The notes: generated from the sequence alone by a model not told the origin. A stretch of 64,000 bases of DNA from Citrus sinensis (GCF_022201045.2 NC_068556.1:5186001-5250000), one strand, 5' to 3'; positions 1-12,627 are shown, counted from the first letter of the stretch. Numbers and translations are program-made.

Positions 1-126
1 TTGGTCGTAGTTCGTGTTTTGTAGTTGTAACTTGTAAGTTGTGACCTATGATGTGTTATATTAATATTTCGTAGTTATGACTTATTGTAATGATTATTCG
101 AGGATTGTATTTTTAATTTTAATTAA

Positions 127-649
127 GGGAAATTTACAATTGTCTACCTGTTTGTTTTGCCTTTTTCAAAAATACACAAGTACTTTTTTTTTTCAGCGCA
201 GCACCTGAAGTTTACTTTTTGTTGCATTCGTCCACTTCCGTCTAATTTCCCTTAGTGAATTTAACGGAATGACCTTTTTACCCCTCAAAATTACAATTTA
301 ACCCAAAATAAATGGAAATTAGAGATAAATTGAGGAGTCAAAAAAATAAATACAAATTTTCTAAATTTAGCAAGCAAAAAACATTATTTTCCTCCCATTT
401 ATAGCATCCACCTTTGAAAAAAATTAAATCCATCCAATTTATCTCCAATTTCCATTTATTTTGGGTTAAATTGTAATTTTGAGGGGTAAAAAGGTCATTT
501 CGTTAACATTCCATTAAATCCACTAACGGAAATTAGACAGAAGTGGATGAATATAACAAAAAACAAACTTCAGTGGCGCGCTAAAAAAAAAAGTGTTTGT
601 GTATTTTTGAAAAAGACAAAACAAACAGGTGGACGAGTGTAAATTTCCC
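127..649. mobile_element. Foldback Mutator-type MITE with 9-bp TSD
   Basis: The two halves are inverted copies of each other: arms of roughly 210 bases (127 to about 335, and about 436 to 649) separated by about 100 bases. The ends read GGGAAATTTAC and its reverse complement. Flanking bases 118-126 and 650-658 are both TTTAATTAA, a perfect 9-bp target duplication, which is the Mutator (MULE) signature. There is no coding capacity, so it is a non-autonomous element. It shares the GGGAAATTTAC terminus with the Pack-MULE at 15684-16771. Confidence 0.85.
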
Positions 650-658
650 TTTAATTAA

Positions 659-1130
659 TTATTATTATGATCTATGGAATTAAATTTAATTAAATTTATG
701 TATTGTTGTGTTATGAATTATGATTGATTATTGTGAAATAAAATATATAGTTGTGAAATTGTGATAAATTAATAATAAAATGTTAATTGCTCTCTTAATA
801 AAAATTAATATGATTTTATGATTGTGAATATTATTATTATTATGTTGGTGGGCTTAAAAAAGCACGTCAGGCACGTGGACTTGAATAAGCACGCCAGGCA
901 CGTGGACTTTTTTAAGCATGCTAAAAAAAAAAGTTTGTGGGCTTTTTTTGGGCACGGCCCACCAATTTGGTGGGCCGTGCTGTGCCGGCCCACGAGCCCT
1001 TGTGGGCCGACAGTTGCCGACATGGCCCATTGGCCATAGTTATTCCATGGGAATAACATCTAAGGAAAAAAAATTTCTAGAGCTTATAAAAATGGCAAGA
1101 GGGGGAATTAATTCTGCAATCCATTAGCCT
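659..1130. other. AT-rich spacer with GC-rich palindromic block
   Basis: No gene is seen. The segment 845-1040 is unusually GC-rich for the neighbourhood. It holds two near-repeats around GCACGTGGACTT and many GGCCCA/TGGGCC words, including a perfect palindrome at 952-980. Such GGCCCA-rich blocks are common in ends of plant hAT-type transposons, but no element boundary or target duplication could be defined. Confidence 0.4.
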
Positions 1131-1199
1131 AAGGAAATCACATCCAAAAGCCATACGAGTAAGGAAACATACAGGATCGAAATAATTCTTTAGATCCTA

Positions 1200-1480
1200 T
1201 TCATCTCCACGTGTACATGAATGATGGGTGATACATGTCGTTAGATTGAAGGTTCAAAGCAAAACCTAAATTCACATCACTTATCATCTATAAATAGAGA
1301 CTCATCTCTAAGAGAAAATGAGGTATTTGGCCTCCAAAAAAGTATTGTTCATATATCGAGAGAGAAACTAATTTTTTCCATTTTTATTCTTTCTTTAATC
1401 TTAATCAAACACTAACTTGGGCATTAGAGTGCCTTTTTCATGTACTCAGCCCTCTAGAATCTAGGCCAACGATCGTGACA
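1200..1480 (+). mobile_element. LTR-retrotransposon LTR remnant
   Basis: The stretch contains a TATA box (TATAAATAG, 1289-1297). About 120 bases downstream is the block ACTAACTTGGGCATTAGAGTG followed by a CCTTTTTCA-like run, which resembles the R/U5 region of plant Ty3/Gypsy LTRs. Neither LTR end nor a target duplication was found. It directly abuts the broken 3' end of the PPR pseudogene, so it may mark the insertion or deletion that truncated that gene. Family assignment is by recollection of the motif only. Confidence 0.35.
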
Positions 1481-1493
1481 AGTTCTTCATAAG

Positions 1494-2410
1494 TTACAAA
1501 TACATGTGAAGGTAAAAAATTCCAACCACCTTCACAAATAAATCCCAAGCACGTGAGACAAATTTACACTTGCAATAAGCATCCATTAGAGTTGTCTTAA
1601 GCTCTACATGAGACCAAAAACCACTTTCATCAACACACTTGTGCACTCGTTTTACAGTTCTTAAATCTCTAGCTCTTGCACGTGCAGTCAAAACGTTAAC
1701 TAGAGTAACCGCATTAGGCTTCACATTTTCAATTTCCATTCTATAAAAAATCTTGATAGCCTCATCAGGCTGATCCTATTGCACGTATGCACCAATCGTT
1801 GTAGCCCAAGAAACTACACTTTTATTATCCATTTTAAAGAAGACTCATTCAGCTGAAACCAAACACCAGCAACTTGAATACATATTAATCAAAGTGTTAT
1901 GTAAGAAAGAATCCGATGCCAAGCCAAACTTTATAGCTTGACTATGCAATTGTTTTTCAACATAGATATCAGCACATGACTTAAACAACGAAGGAAACAT
2001 GAATCTATCAGGAATTAGTCCTTGAACAATCATCTCATGATAAAAAAGGAATGCCTCATGATGCAAATTCTTATTTGTGTACCCTCTAACAATGGAATTA
2101 CAAGTGTAGATGGTTGGATTGGAGATTTGTGAGAAGACTAAACGCACATGATAGTCCTGAAGAGCAGAAAAGCTATGAGTTCACTTGCAGCACAGGGGTC
2201 GAAGAAGAGGCTTGTCCTTAGCATTTGGGCATGAATTTGCTTGAGCTCCCTCATTGTGGAACATTTTTCTAGTGAAACTAGACAAAAGTGTGCTTGATAT
2301 TGACTGTTTATGTTGTTGTTATTGATGTTGTCAAGGTTTATCAAGGGAGAATTATCTGAAGATAAGGCTGGTGTCCTTGTTTGGTGGTGGAGAGGTAGAG
2401 GAGCGGCCAT
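1494..2410 (-). pseudogene. PPR protein pseudogene (PLS type), truncated
   Basis: Read on the minus strand from an ATG at 2408-2410, this encodes a pentatricopeptide-repeat protein of the PLS editing-factor type, normally targeted to plastid or mitochondrion to bind organelle RNA. Recognisable pieces are LKQIHAQML, TCNSIVRGYTNKNL, QGLIPDRFMFPSLFKSC, LHNTLINMYSSC, SVVSWATTIGAY and NVKPNAVTLVNVL. The reading frame is broken. A deletion and frameshift lie near 2138-2150, where about nine residues of the first repeat are missing. In-frame stops follow at roughly 1845 (after VSAE) and about 1775 (a tryptophan codon apparently turned into TAG). The 3' half, including any E or DYW domain, is absent after 1494, where an LTR remnant begins. 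It is therefore a dead copy, and an intact paralogue is expected elsewhere. Confidence 0.8.
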
Positions 2411-2518
2411 ACTAGTTGAAGTTTTAGATAAAGCTTTCGATTGTTCATGTTGCAATTGGTGGCTGTGTGTGTAGGAAAAAGAGATCAAGATATCTCTTGT
2501 GGTAACATCTAAGGTCAA

Positions 2519-3184
2519 CTAGGTCCCTATACACATAAATTTACCATATAATCTTAAAATATGTTTAGAAGTTTGGAAATTTACTCACACTAATAATATT
2601 AGGAAAAAAAATCTACACCCAGTATTAGACTACATACCTAATGGCATAATTGTGGTTGTTAAATTACATTATTACAAGCTTGTTTAATTCATATGTCTAC
2701 TAGAAAAAAGAAATCACATAAAGGCATAAGATCATTCCAATCCAGTGCTGTTAGAAAAGGGAAAGGTTTGTATCAGGCCTCACTCTCATCGTTTACCATT
2801 CGGCACAAGTGACTCATGCCTCTTTACTAAACTACAATACATAGTGCTAGCCTGCCTCGGGGATCACCTAAAACAACTTTGTTAATAGGCCACTAGCCAA
2901 AATCAAATACGTCAACAAAATTGAAAAATACTCAACTTTGTCTACCTTCCTCGCCGTCCACTTCTCTGACCACGACAGCCTGCTTTGTTGGAATCTTTGT
3001 CATTTAATCAATTAACCAAGGAAGTAAGTCCACTTAATTATTTCAATTATAAAACTACCTCACTCACTCATTAAAAAAAAAAAGCCACAATGCCTTCTAA
3101 GTGTCCAAATAAATCAACACTATATAATTAGCAGACAGCAATTATAAAGAACTAGATAACGGCAAAATCTAGAGAACCCAAAAT
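2519..3184. other. Intergenic spacer, F-box gene promoter side
   Basis: AT-rich DNA between the divergent PPR pseudogene and the F-box gene. No coding or repeat structure was recognised. A CTATATAATTAG stretch near 3120 could serve as TATA region for the F-box gene about 60 bases downstream, but this is weak. Confidence 0.3.
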
Positions 3185-4363
3185 ATGGAGGATTACAAAA
3201 ATTTGACCTCAAATGCTATTGGCTTTTGCCTCCTCCCCTCAGAGCTCATACAAAACATACTTCTTCATCTAACTTTGCCGGAGATCATGGCTATGAAATT
3301 GGTCAACAGATCAATGGCTTGTGTTATATCTGACCAAAGTTTTGTCCGTGAATGCAATTTAAGGTCAAAGTCAACTACGTGGCTCTTCGTCTACAAGAAG
3401 CGTTGGCTTAGAGATGCAATACTTCAAGGCTTCTCTGATCAATCGACCAGCTGGTTCAAGATTGCAATTGCTGATTTATTGAAATCACTTATCTCGCCGG
3501 GCGAGGATTTCTTTTTTCTCACAGCTTCTGGGAATATTTTCCTTTTCGTTTGCAACACTCGACAGGATGTTATTGCGGTTAATTTGGTCAGCAAGACAGT
3601 TAAAAGAATCCCGGCAAGCCCACTTGGTCCACGTGGGACTTCATCGTGGCGTAGATCCGGGATGAAGTTACTCGCCACCGGGTCGGATCATTTCAGGTTT
3701 TTGTTTGCCGAGTTGGTGGATAACCGGCCGGTTTTGTACGAGTATAGCTCTGAGATTGACACATGGACATCAACGGAAGCAAGAGAGAACGTTGGGATTA
3801 TGCCACGTGCTAGTTGTGACAGAGAAGTTGATTACATTTACCTCAACGTAAGGAATGGACCTCATGAAAGTATCGTAATGGCCGTTGAATCACGGAGTAA
3901 AGATGTCCCGGTGATCTTACGGCTTAGATTTAATGGAGGAGAGCACGGGACCAGGCAGCAAACAGTCATGGCAGATCGGCTGCACGTGTACGGTGATGGG
4001 CACATGGTGATCGTAAGATCAAACAGTGTTGGCAATGTCAAAGCAAGGGTAAGAATGGTAAATGGCATTGAAATTTGGGGCTTGGGCCCAAATGCTTCCC
4101 ATTGGGAATACATTTCTAAACTTCCAAGTGACATTTTGAAGAAGATTAGTAAACCTTATGGGGTCATGATGGGGTGCTTAGAGAAATCAGGTGGGATAAT
4201 TAAGATTGTATTAGTGTCTAATTACGGGTGCTTGTGGGAAATAATTTGGCTGTCTTATGATATAGGGAGAGATTATTGGACTTGGTTTCCACTTCCTGAT
4301 TGTAAAATGGAGGGCTTGAATATGGCCGGAATTGGCTTCTCTCGTGGCCTCACCCTCTCTTGA
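3185..4363 (+). CDS. F-box protein
   Basis: Single-exon gene of 392 codons. An F-box lies at about residues 16-56 (LLPSELIQNILLHLTLPEIM, then VNRSMACVISDQSF), the segment that docks onto SKP1/ASK in an SCF ubiquitin ligase. The remainder has no RING or leucine-rich repeats. Phrases such as GNIFLFVCNTRQDVIAVNL and RPVLYEYSSEIDTWTS look like degenerate kelch or FBA-type beta-propeller blades, as in many plant F-box proteins with C-terminal substrate-binding propellers. The start ATG follows an AT-rich leader with no upstream in-frame extension. The frame is intact to a TGA. Its substrate is not deducible. The plant F-box superfamily is large, so the exact orthologue cannot be named. Confidence 0.85.
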   Translation: MEDYKNLTSNAIGFCLLPSELIQNILLHLTLPEIMAMKLVNRSMACVISDQSFVRECNLRSKSTTWLFVYKKRWLRDAILQGFSDQSTSWFKIAIADLLKSLISPGEDFFFLTASGNIFLFVCNTRQDVIAVNLVSKTVKRIPASPLGPRGTSSWRRSGMKLLATGSDHFRFLFAELVDNRPVLYEYSSEIDTWTSTEARENVGIMPRASCDREVDYIYLNVRNGPHESIVMAVESRSKDVPVILRLRFNGGEHGTRQQTVMADRLHVYGDGHMVIVRSNSVGNVKARVRMVNGIEIWGLGPNASHWEYISKLPSDILKKISKPYGVMMGCLEKSGGIIKIVLVSNYGCLWEIIWLSYDIGRDYWTWFPLPDCKMEGLNMAGIGFSRGLTLS

Positions 4364-6201
4364 TTGCAAAGAAAATAATAATACAAAATCATTGAAGCTG
4401 ATCCAATGATTCCAATCCAGCAACAATCACATTTTTGTATCGGACACATCATGTGGCCTATGAATGCTAATCATTTGCACTTTGGCACTTGGCAGTTTGG
4501 CTTTCGGGTTTTGACAACGACATATATACTACTTTAAAAGAGCTTTTTATATGTTTATTTGGAGTAAGTTATTGTGGATTAATTAGGCTGACTTTTAAAC
4601 TCATTTAATAATTTTATTGGATTAATTGAAATAAACTCATGTAATTCAACCTAACCTTTTGTTAAGAAAAATAACAATAATAATTTTTAGTTCTCAATTG
4701 CTAAACACTAAAGGTCTAAATGGTTAACTTAATTTTTTACCTCTCTTTTGTAAAAGAGACCATTTAAACTTGAAGATCATGACTTCATTCTAGCAAGGGT
4801 AGAGCTTGGAGTAAATCTCCAGGGGCCAAGTTCAAATTCCAAGTGTTAGCAAGGGATTGATTCTATACGATTTTCCCATTCATCGATTTGGCGTGCGGTC
4901 GCTAGGAATTTGAAATTTTTACTTGTGGCTACTGCTATTTTGATTGACTTTATTTATAAATCAAATAAATAAAATTTGAAAATTTTACTTGTGGCGACTA
5001 TGACTTTATTTCACAAAATATAAAGTTATATTTTCATCCTATATATAAAGTTTATAAATCAAGTGTGCAGGCTACATCACTATTTTAATACCTAATTTTT
5101 AATATTTTATTTAGAAACTTTTCAATTTTTTTAAAAGTTTACAGGTGTCGTGGCCCCCTTAGGTCTCCATAGGCCTCCGCCCACCATTTTAGTAACTACT
5201 ACTTTAAATTCTAATTTTAAAATTAAAATCACTCTCAATTCCCAATAAAAATAAGATATTTCTCGTTCATTCATACTTTATTATTGTATTGTTAACATAT
5301 AATACCTATTTGAGTTGGTTTATTTATTTTTCATAAAACATACATGTTTTGGATATTATTTATTCTCATTACTTTTTTTTTTAATCCATGAGATTAGATA
5401 ATGGATCAAATCATCATGTTAAAATGTATTTTAATTTGACTTTTAAGTTAAGTTTCATTTTAAGTAACACATATTTTCAATTATTTTATTTACAATATTT
5501 AACTTTTGATTTTGTTTAAACTTCAATATGATTAACTTGATCAACGCAATCCTACCCAAACACCAAATCCAATAATTTAAAGATTGAATTGCTTTAGGCT
5601 GATTTTATTACCTCAACCCAATTAATATTGACTTGAAAACCCGATTTAACATAATCCATGTCCACCCTACTTTTTATGGGCATCTTTTTTCACAATTTTT
5701 TTAATAATAATAAGTTGAAAGATGGCTAAAAGTATAAATAGCCCTCCAATTTTAGCTATGTAAGCCTGTTCGTCGGTGTTTTTGGGCCTTTGTTTTCTTT
5801 TTTGTTTTAAGAATACAAGTGTAATATATGTTCGGTAGGCTGAATTCAAAAAAATAAACTACAAAACAAATAATTCTGATTCACTTTAACAGTTATAAAA
5901 TTAAAAACATGTTTAACATGTTCTCTATATATTACAAATTAAATTAAGAAATAAATTATAAAACAAAATCGAAAAGCTCTCTTGGTTTCACTTTATCTCT
6001 TCATTGATTTCACAGCTCTCACTCTCATTCTCTTTATCCCGTCTAACTGTTAGCTCTCTCTCCTCATCTCTTCATCGATTTCACAGCTCTCTCACTCTTC
6101 TTCTCTTTATCTCGATCTAATTGTTACTCACGTCTCTGTCGCTGCTTCTCAGGTCTCCGCCGTAGCTACTTGCTTCCGTTAGCCTAAAGGGCTATACATA
6201 A
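4364..6201. other. AT-rich intergenic region
   Basis: No gene or complete element is seen. It consists of low-complexity AT-rich sequence with no long conserved reading frame. A short direct duplication at about 5994-6090 is listed separately. Confidence 0.4.
5990..6110. repeat. Two-copy tandem duplication, about 72-bp period
   Basis: The block ATCTCTTCATTGATTTCACA at about 5994 recurs with one change at about 6066. Each copy is followed by a CTCTCACTCT...TTCTCTTTATC run, giving two diverged pyrimidine-rich copies about 72 bases apart. Confidence 0.6.
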
Positions 6202-7524
6202 TGTAATTTTGATGATAACAAACATACGTATTGAGTGATTTAATAAATATTGTATTTCATATTTTCACTAGTTTTTTAAGGATAATATTTTATGCAAGTG
6301 AATCAAGTGAAATCAAGATTGAAGACACTCAACAGACAACGGCGACATCAAGAATAGTCTAGAGCTCAACGAACAAATTAGTGCGATAAATTCTTGTAAA
6401 GCCAATATGATTTAATTGATGCATGATTTAGCATTTGAGAAGCTCAATAGATTAATTTAATTAAATACTTTTCATAAACTAAAAGGTTTTATTTTTATAA
6501 AGTAAAGTATTTTGTGGATTTGAGTAATTTGGACTTAAATGCTAAGATTTGAAATCTTTGATTTTAATAAGTATTAAATTTTGGAGTTGGACGTTTTTAC
6601 AAACATTTGAAATGTTTTGGGCCATACTATAATTTATGAATATTTTGGACTAAAGTGAAAGGTTTTGAGAACTTTGAAAAATATGGATATTATGTTGAAA
6701 AGGACCTTTGTGCAAAATAATAAAATCTTTAGGGTCATATCATAATTTCAGACAGTTTGGGAAAGACAATTATTTTTATGAAGTTCTGAAATTGGACATA
6801 TTTGAAAAGTTTTATGACGTTTTGAGTTATATTATAATTATAGAAAGTTTTGGGTCAAAGTATAATTTCAATGAATAGTATTACTGTAGCAAAATTCAAA
6901 AATAACGGTAATATCACTGTTCCTGAGCGGCGAGCCGGATAAACAAGCAGCTAGCTGCTTGGGCACTGGAATTTACCTATAACGGCTAGTTTTCGGGCCT
7001 TAACTATAAAAACGCAACTCAAACTTCATTTTAAGCATCAATACAAAGAAAAACAAGATCATATAACATATATTGAGCTTCCATTTCGTAAATCATCATT
7101 TTTTGAATCATCATTGAGCTATAATTTGTTATTCACTCTTAAAGAGAGTTTTATTGTTGTGAATTTCATTTCTCATCTATTTGTGAGTGTACAAGTGTGG
7201 GAAACACTTGGGGTGAAGAGATTGGGGATATAATCTCTTGTTGTAAAGGTTTATTGACACCTTGGAAGTCAATTGTAAACATTTGAAGACTTGGGAGGTT
7301 TGGATAGTGAAATCCTCAAGCCGGGTGAGCTTGGAGGCGTGGACGTAGGCGGGGATAGCCGAACCACGTAAAAATCCTTGTGTTCGTTTTCTCTTCCCTT
7401 ACTCTTTTAATATTGTGCTTGATTGAATTTATTGTTTTGATTTGATTAAGGCAATAGATTAAATTGTTGTGCGAATTGTATTGCATAAATTTTAAAATCT
7501 CAATTCACCCCGCCTCTTGGGTTG
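6202..7524 (+). mobile_element. Probable solo LTR (Copia-like)
   Basis: The block starts TGTAATTTTGATGATAACAA and closes with CAATTCACCCCGCCTCTTGG. Near the end it carries the phrases GGCGTGGACGTAGGC and GCCGAACCACGTAA. These are familiar from the R/U5 region of plant Copia (SIRE/Tork-like) LTRs. The pentamer CATAA occurs at 6197-6201 and again at 7525-7529, as expected for a 5-bp target duplication. No internal domain, primer-binding site or polypurine tract follows, so it looks like a solo LTR of about 1.3 kb. The right terminus ending TTG rather than CA is atypical and lowers confidence in the exact boundary. Confidence 0.55.
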
Positions 7525-8966
7525 CATAACTTGCATTTCAGCTTCCTTAGCCTTAGACAACGATGATCAATTTTGGAAATTGGCTAACGACGACCGATCT
7601 TACCGTCTAAGCATGCATTGATCATCTTTAATTCATACCCATCATTTTGTTTTAATTCTTAGAAATTAAAAAACATCCACTTCTAACCAACCCACACTTA
7701 CACCTAGAAAATTAACCCTACACATAATTAAATCTATCTCTTCGTGGGATCAATATAAGAATTATTGTTTTATGTTATTAGTTGTTAAGGGTATTGTATT
7801 GACAATTATTAACTGTATTCATTTTATGTTAATATATTATTACTTTTTATTGAAAGTTAGTTTTTTCTTAATTTTCATGTTAATATTTGTGTATAAATTA
7901 TAATTAGAATATGTGTGTGCGTATTTTTTTCTTAAGATAAAATATTATTCGCAACTTGCACCTGCGTGTTGTCGAAAATATCCATGTAACATAAGGTTTT
8001 AACCATATTTATTCGTTGTGGTTAAATTTATTTAAATTTAGGGATAAAAGACTTTCACCACGCACACAAAATATTGTTGCAAATAGTACGACGTAACCGC
8101 ATTTACTATATATCTATTTGTTAAACAATTATTTTCTAACTACAAGTCTGACTTAAATGTTTAGTAAAAAATGTTTTGAAAATGATACTACCAAACACAT
8201 ATTTATTGTTTTTATTATTTTTAATTTATCTATCGAACACATATTACTGTTTTTCAATTTTAAAATATAGAATACAAAAAATGATTCTAAATGCATACTT
8301 AAATTCAAAATACAACTATTGTAAAACACCATTTTTATTCTTATTTTTGTTTTCAAAAAATACAAATTAAAAAACAATATTGAACAGGCTCTAAGTTTCT
8401 CTTTCTTTTTTTTTTTTTAATTTCTGTTCTATATTCATTCAAGATTGCCATATTTGTGTATATCCAACCTATTACAGTCAACCTCTTCGAAAAAATTTAA
8501 AAAAAAAAAACATATTACGGTCTACGAAGCCAAGCGTGCCAAGGATTATTCTTCATATTTGAGCCTGGAGTTTGTTGGATTATGCTTAAGGTCTTTTATT
8601 ACCTTTCCCAAGATGGCGAAGTTTTGTGTGTATAAATCTCTGAGTTTGGCGTACACAGTGCACGATACGATAGATAGATAATTCGGATTTTACAAATTTG
8701 ATTGATTTCTTAATTATTATTGTTTAGCTCCTAAGAGTAAGCGGTCAAAATTTCTGAATCCCCACATCGTGCAATGAGCGTATGCGCAGCTGACATGTGG
8801 CACAACGTGATGGTGTCAGCTAAAATGACGGGACTGTAGTGGACAGCAGCATATAACACTCACTAACTTGAGCTGTCCGTCCTCAACCCAACACCACCCA
8901 ACACCAACATATTGCTACATGACATGCATCTTCATCTTTCCCTTTCGAGAACGCTGGTCCCAATTC

Positions 8967-8990
8967 CCACCACCACCACCACCACCACCC
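8967..8990. repeat. (CAC)n microsatellite
   Basis: About eight consecutive CAC/CCA triplets. Confidence 0.9.
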
Positions 8991-9471
8991 AACTTTAATT
9001 AATTAATTTATTTATTATTATTTTTTTTTTAACTTCATCACACGCACACGTGTTTCGATCTTACTCCTCCAATCGCATACTTTAAATTCGTGCTTTTTGG
9101 GGCTTTGCAATTCCCAAACCGTTCCCAAATTCCATGTTATCAATTGGATGGACCACACGCAGTGGCATATGTCCGTTTTTGTATAACCTATGATTTATAA
9201 TACCTTATTTTAATTAAGTCTATACGCTAAATAATATCTCCCATTGAAGCTTTCTCTATTGGGTCTTTTGGGGTTCCTAAAATGTTATGGACCACGACAG
9301 CTCCCGTACTTATATATATATACGTGAGAATATACAAACATTTGTGTATTACCACCAGTATTAAAGTGATTTTTTAAAATTAATTGCCTTTTAATGAAAC
9401 TTTTTTTTTTTTTTAACTTCGAACACCAATAGGCGAGCAGTCTTTTTAAACTCCCAAAATCTTTGTCACAG

Positions 9472-9493
9472 TCTCTCTCTCTCTCTCTCTCTC
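9472..9493. repeat. (TC)n microsatellite
   Basis: About eleven consecutive TC dinucleotides. Confidence 0.9.
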
Positions 9494-12400
9494 AATAATT
9501 TGCCTCTAATAGCACATATGATGCATGAAGATGTGTGAATATAATAGCAAGAAGACACTTGTCAAAAGTGTGACGGGCTATTTTGGAGCATGCATCTTGG
9601 TCGTCATATTAAATATGTCCATGTACAATAAACAAGGAATCCTATGCAATAGAATCTCAAGAATTGCTGCTTTAATTTACCCGGGTGAAATTGCCGCCGG
9701 CAAGCCAAAACTTCAAAACTCATCGTTTTGGTGGTGGAGTTGGGTTTTGGCTTGCCCCTCGAACAATGTTACTATTTTTTTTTTTTTTAAATTGCGATCA
9801 TGATAAGTTTTCATAACTTGTCAAATTATTTATTTAACTACCTCATCCTTTATTGGATAAATATAAGATTATTTAAGATAATATCTTTTTAAGATTTTAT
9901 TTGAGAAGTTTAATACATTCTTATAAAATAGTTGCAAATATTGGTAGAGAGAATCGGGTTCAATTCCCACTAATTGCTAGCTAATACATGAATTTCTTAC
10001 ATTTTAATCGTTGGAATAGATTTGGGACTATATATGTTCGTCGGTCATCCCATTATTTAAAAAACATGAATAAAAATTAAGGGTTCGATCACTTGTTAGT
10101 TATGAGATTTTGAATTCTTAATAATTGTGAAAGATTGAAAGTGATACGCTTTTTCACATTTTATTAGAGTATAGATTTTGAGAATAAGCTCGCCTTAAAG
10201 TGGATTAAATGGTAATTAAATGTTAAGATTGTGATTATTTACTTTAAGATTAACCTGATATGTGAAGTGATTAATCAAATTTATAAACCTAGGTAACTCC
10301 TATCAGCTAGTTAATATACGATACAATTGATCAAGAAAAAGTAATAATTTATTTTTTGAATCAAATTAGATCAGTCATCATCAAGCATCGAGATTCACGA
10401 AAGCCTTGAAATACAATAAAAGACTTAATAATTTTATTTGTGAAATGATATTAAAAATTTTTTAAAAAAAATCTATGATTATAACAATTATTAACTTGTC
10501 AATGCCAATCCCAATCAACACAATGATAATAAGCAGTGAAAATCCGGAAATTATCGATTCCGAATGAAAAGAAGAGTATATATTAATAAATTGATAGAAA
10601 ACTCCAGCCCGCACGCTCTCAACGTGATAATTGCATTTGAGGCGATCGTATATTTTTTGTGTTGCTTCTGGTCCCAATCGTGGACTTTTAATTCATCCTG
10701 TTTTAATTTTAAAAACTACAAAAAAAAAAAAAGAGATTTATATATAGTTGCAGTGTCAGTATCGGGTCAACGATGATGCTAATTCCACAAAACGGTGAGT
10801 ACTGAGTAGAGTGTGTTGCTGCAGAAGCATTAGAGTTAGCCGTGGACCTATCCAACCTACCTAATAATGTCTAATTCTCTAGCTACTTACTATATGTAGT
10901 GTATTTTTTATTTTTTTTGACACATCAGACTATTAAAAATTGCGACACCCACGCCGCAAGGTTTCTCATTTTTTTTCATTTTTCACGCCCGCGCGCGCCA
11001 CTACGAGGGAAAAATTAGGGCCGCTCCTAACTTCAAAAACTATGCTTTATTAAATTAAGTTAAAATTATTGTGTTTGATGCAGATGCGGATGGATGGCGA
11101 TCCTATTTCTAAATTGGCCACTTGCAAGTAGTACTGTGATAAAATATTAATATCTCCTCGTCTTTATTAATCTCAATTATTTTTACTAAACAAGTACTTT
11201 ATTTAAGCTGTTGTTAATGTTGCTTCGGAAAAAAAAAATTGACAAAATGTGTTATGTATTTCTTTATCATTTTCAGCAAGAAGACACCTGATTGATTCTT
11301 TTCTTTGATACTTGTCTCAAGGGCGAATATTCGCCATTTACCAAACTTCTATTGCTCCATATATCGAACTCAAATGCATATACCTAATTAATTTGGTTTT
11401 TAATTATGTTGCAATATTAAGTAATTCTCCGAGCAGTGGGCAACGACCTAGAAATTAATAAAAATTAATTAGCCTCATAGGCGATTGATGAGATCTATAT
11501 TTAGCAGGCCAATCAATTAGAAGAAATCAAATTGATCCTTGTTTGCTTTCCCATCCAATCTTCTTAGCGCTTTCAATTTTGTTAAAATGTCATTTTCAGG
11601 TTATAATTGAAAAATAATAATAATAATTTGTTCCCCATTGACCGCATATCGTTGCGTGCATACACTCACTTGTACCATTAGCGGATCATAGAGGCTTTCG
11701 TGCCGAAAATGTATGTATAAAGTAATGTAATAATTAATACAAGCTTGTCCGGCTTAATTGACTGCTAATCATATTTTTCTGTTAACGATGATGAAGCTGC
11801 ATGGAATTATTATTCTATGGGTGTCGCTCCCACCGTCGGATTAAAATAACACTTGCTTTGACGTAGCCACCCATGCGTATGCAATCATATGGATATGCAT
11901 GGATATATTTTCTAACAGTGATGTGTATATACTAACAGAATAATAAAATTTTATAAATAACAAGTATGAAATTCAGTACACTATTAAAATAATAAGTTTT
12001 GAAGCACAACCATTCTACGTCTATATCTAACCCTTAATTAATTAATTCAGGGAGGGTTAGAATCTATGTGGTAAGAAAATTTATTCTACAATATTTTTTT
12101 ATTAGTGTGGATTGTGGAAGATCAAGCATCGACCAATCAATATGGAGAAATTCTAAAATATTTTTGATGTATTACAATCAATTGATGCATGTATGTTAAA
12201 TTTAATATAATCACCACTTACATGATAATTTTTCAAAATAAATACACACATGTTTTAGTATCATTTACTTATTGTATGTCTGACATAATACTTCTGATAT
12301 ATTTTAAAATTTCTCATCAATATGATAGTAAAAAATTGGACAACTTTCTAATAATTCGGATCAAGATTCTCTCTTGATCTGATCATCTCCTGAGCAAATA

Positions 12401-12627
12401 AATCAATTATTGATTGATAATTAATAAATAAAATAATCAAAGAAATTAAATTTTATCCATACACTACCACTAAAAGATACATAATAAAAGATCTTAAAAA
12501 ATTCAAAAGAGATCAAATCATGAAAGGATCATTTTCCCAATAACTCTCCTAATTGGAATCAAGGTTGGTCGGCATATTTTTTTTTTTCTTTCATTTCGGC
12601 GTAGACGGTTTGAATCTCCTATAGTCC

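Larger units (their letters stand above)
7530..12620. other. Long AT-rich intergenic region upstream of DELLA gene
   Basis: No convincing gene. The short reading frames here (for example 9525-9803 and 10564-10776) show no family signature and skewed codon use. The region contains a (CAC)n run at 8967-8990 and a (CT)n run at 9472-9493. The segment 8740-9120 is less AT-rich, with several ACGTG-type words, and could contain distal promoter elements. Nothing else was recognised. Confidence 0.4.

Noticed and set aside
9525..9803. Possible small protein gene
   Set aside because: No homology recognised, ends in a homopolymer run, no splice or promoter context.
9948..9990. tRNA or SINE box B (GGTTCAATTCC)
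   Set aside because: No box A at suitable distance and no tRNA fold.
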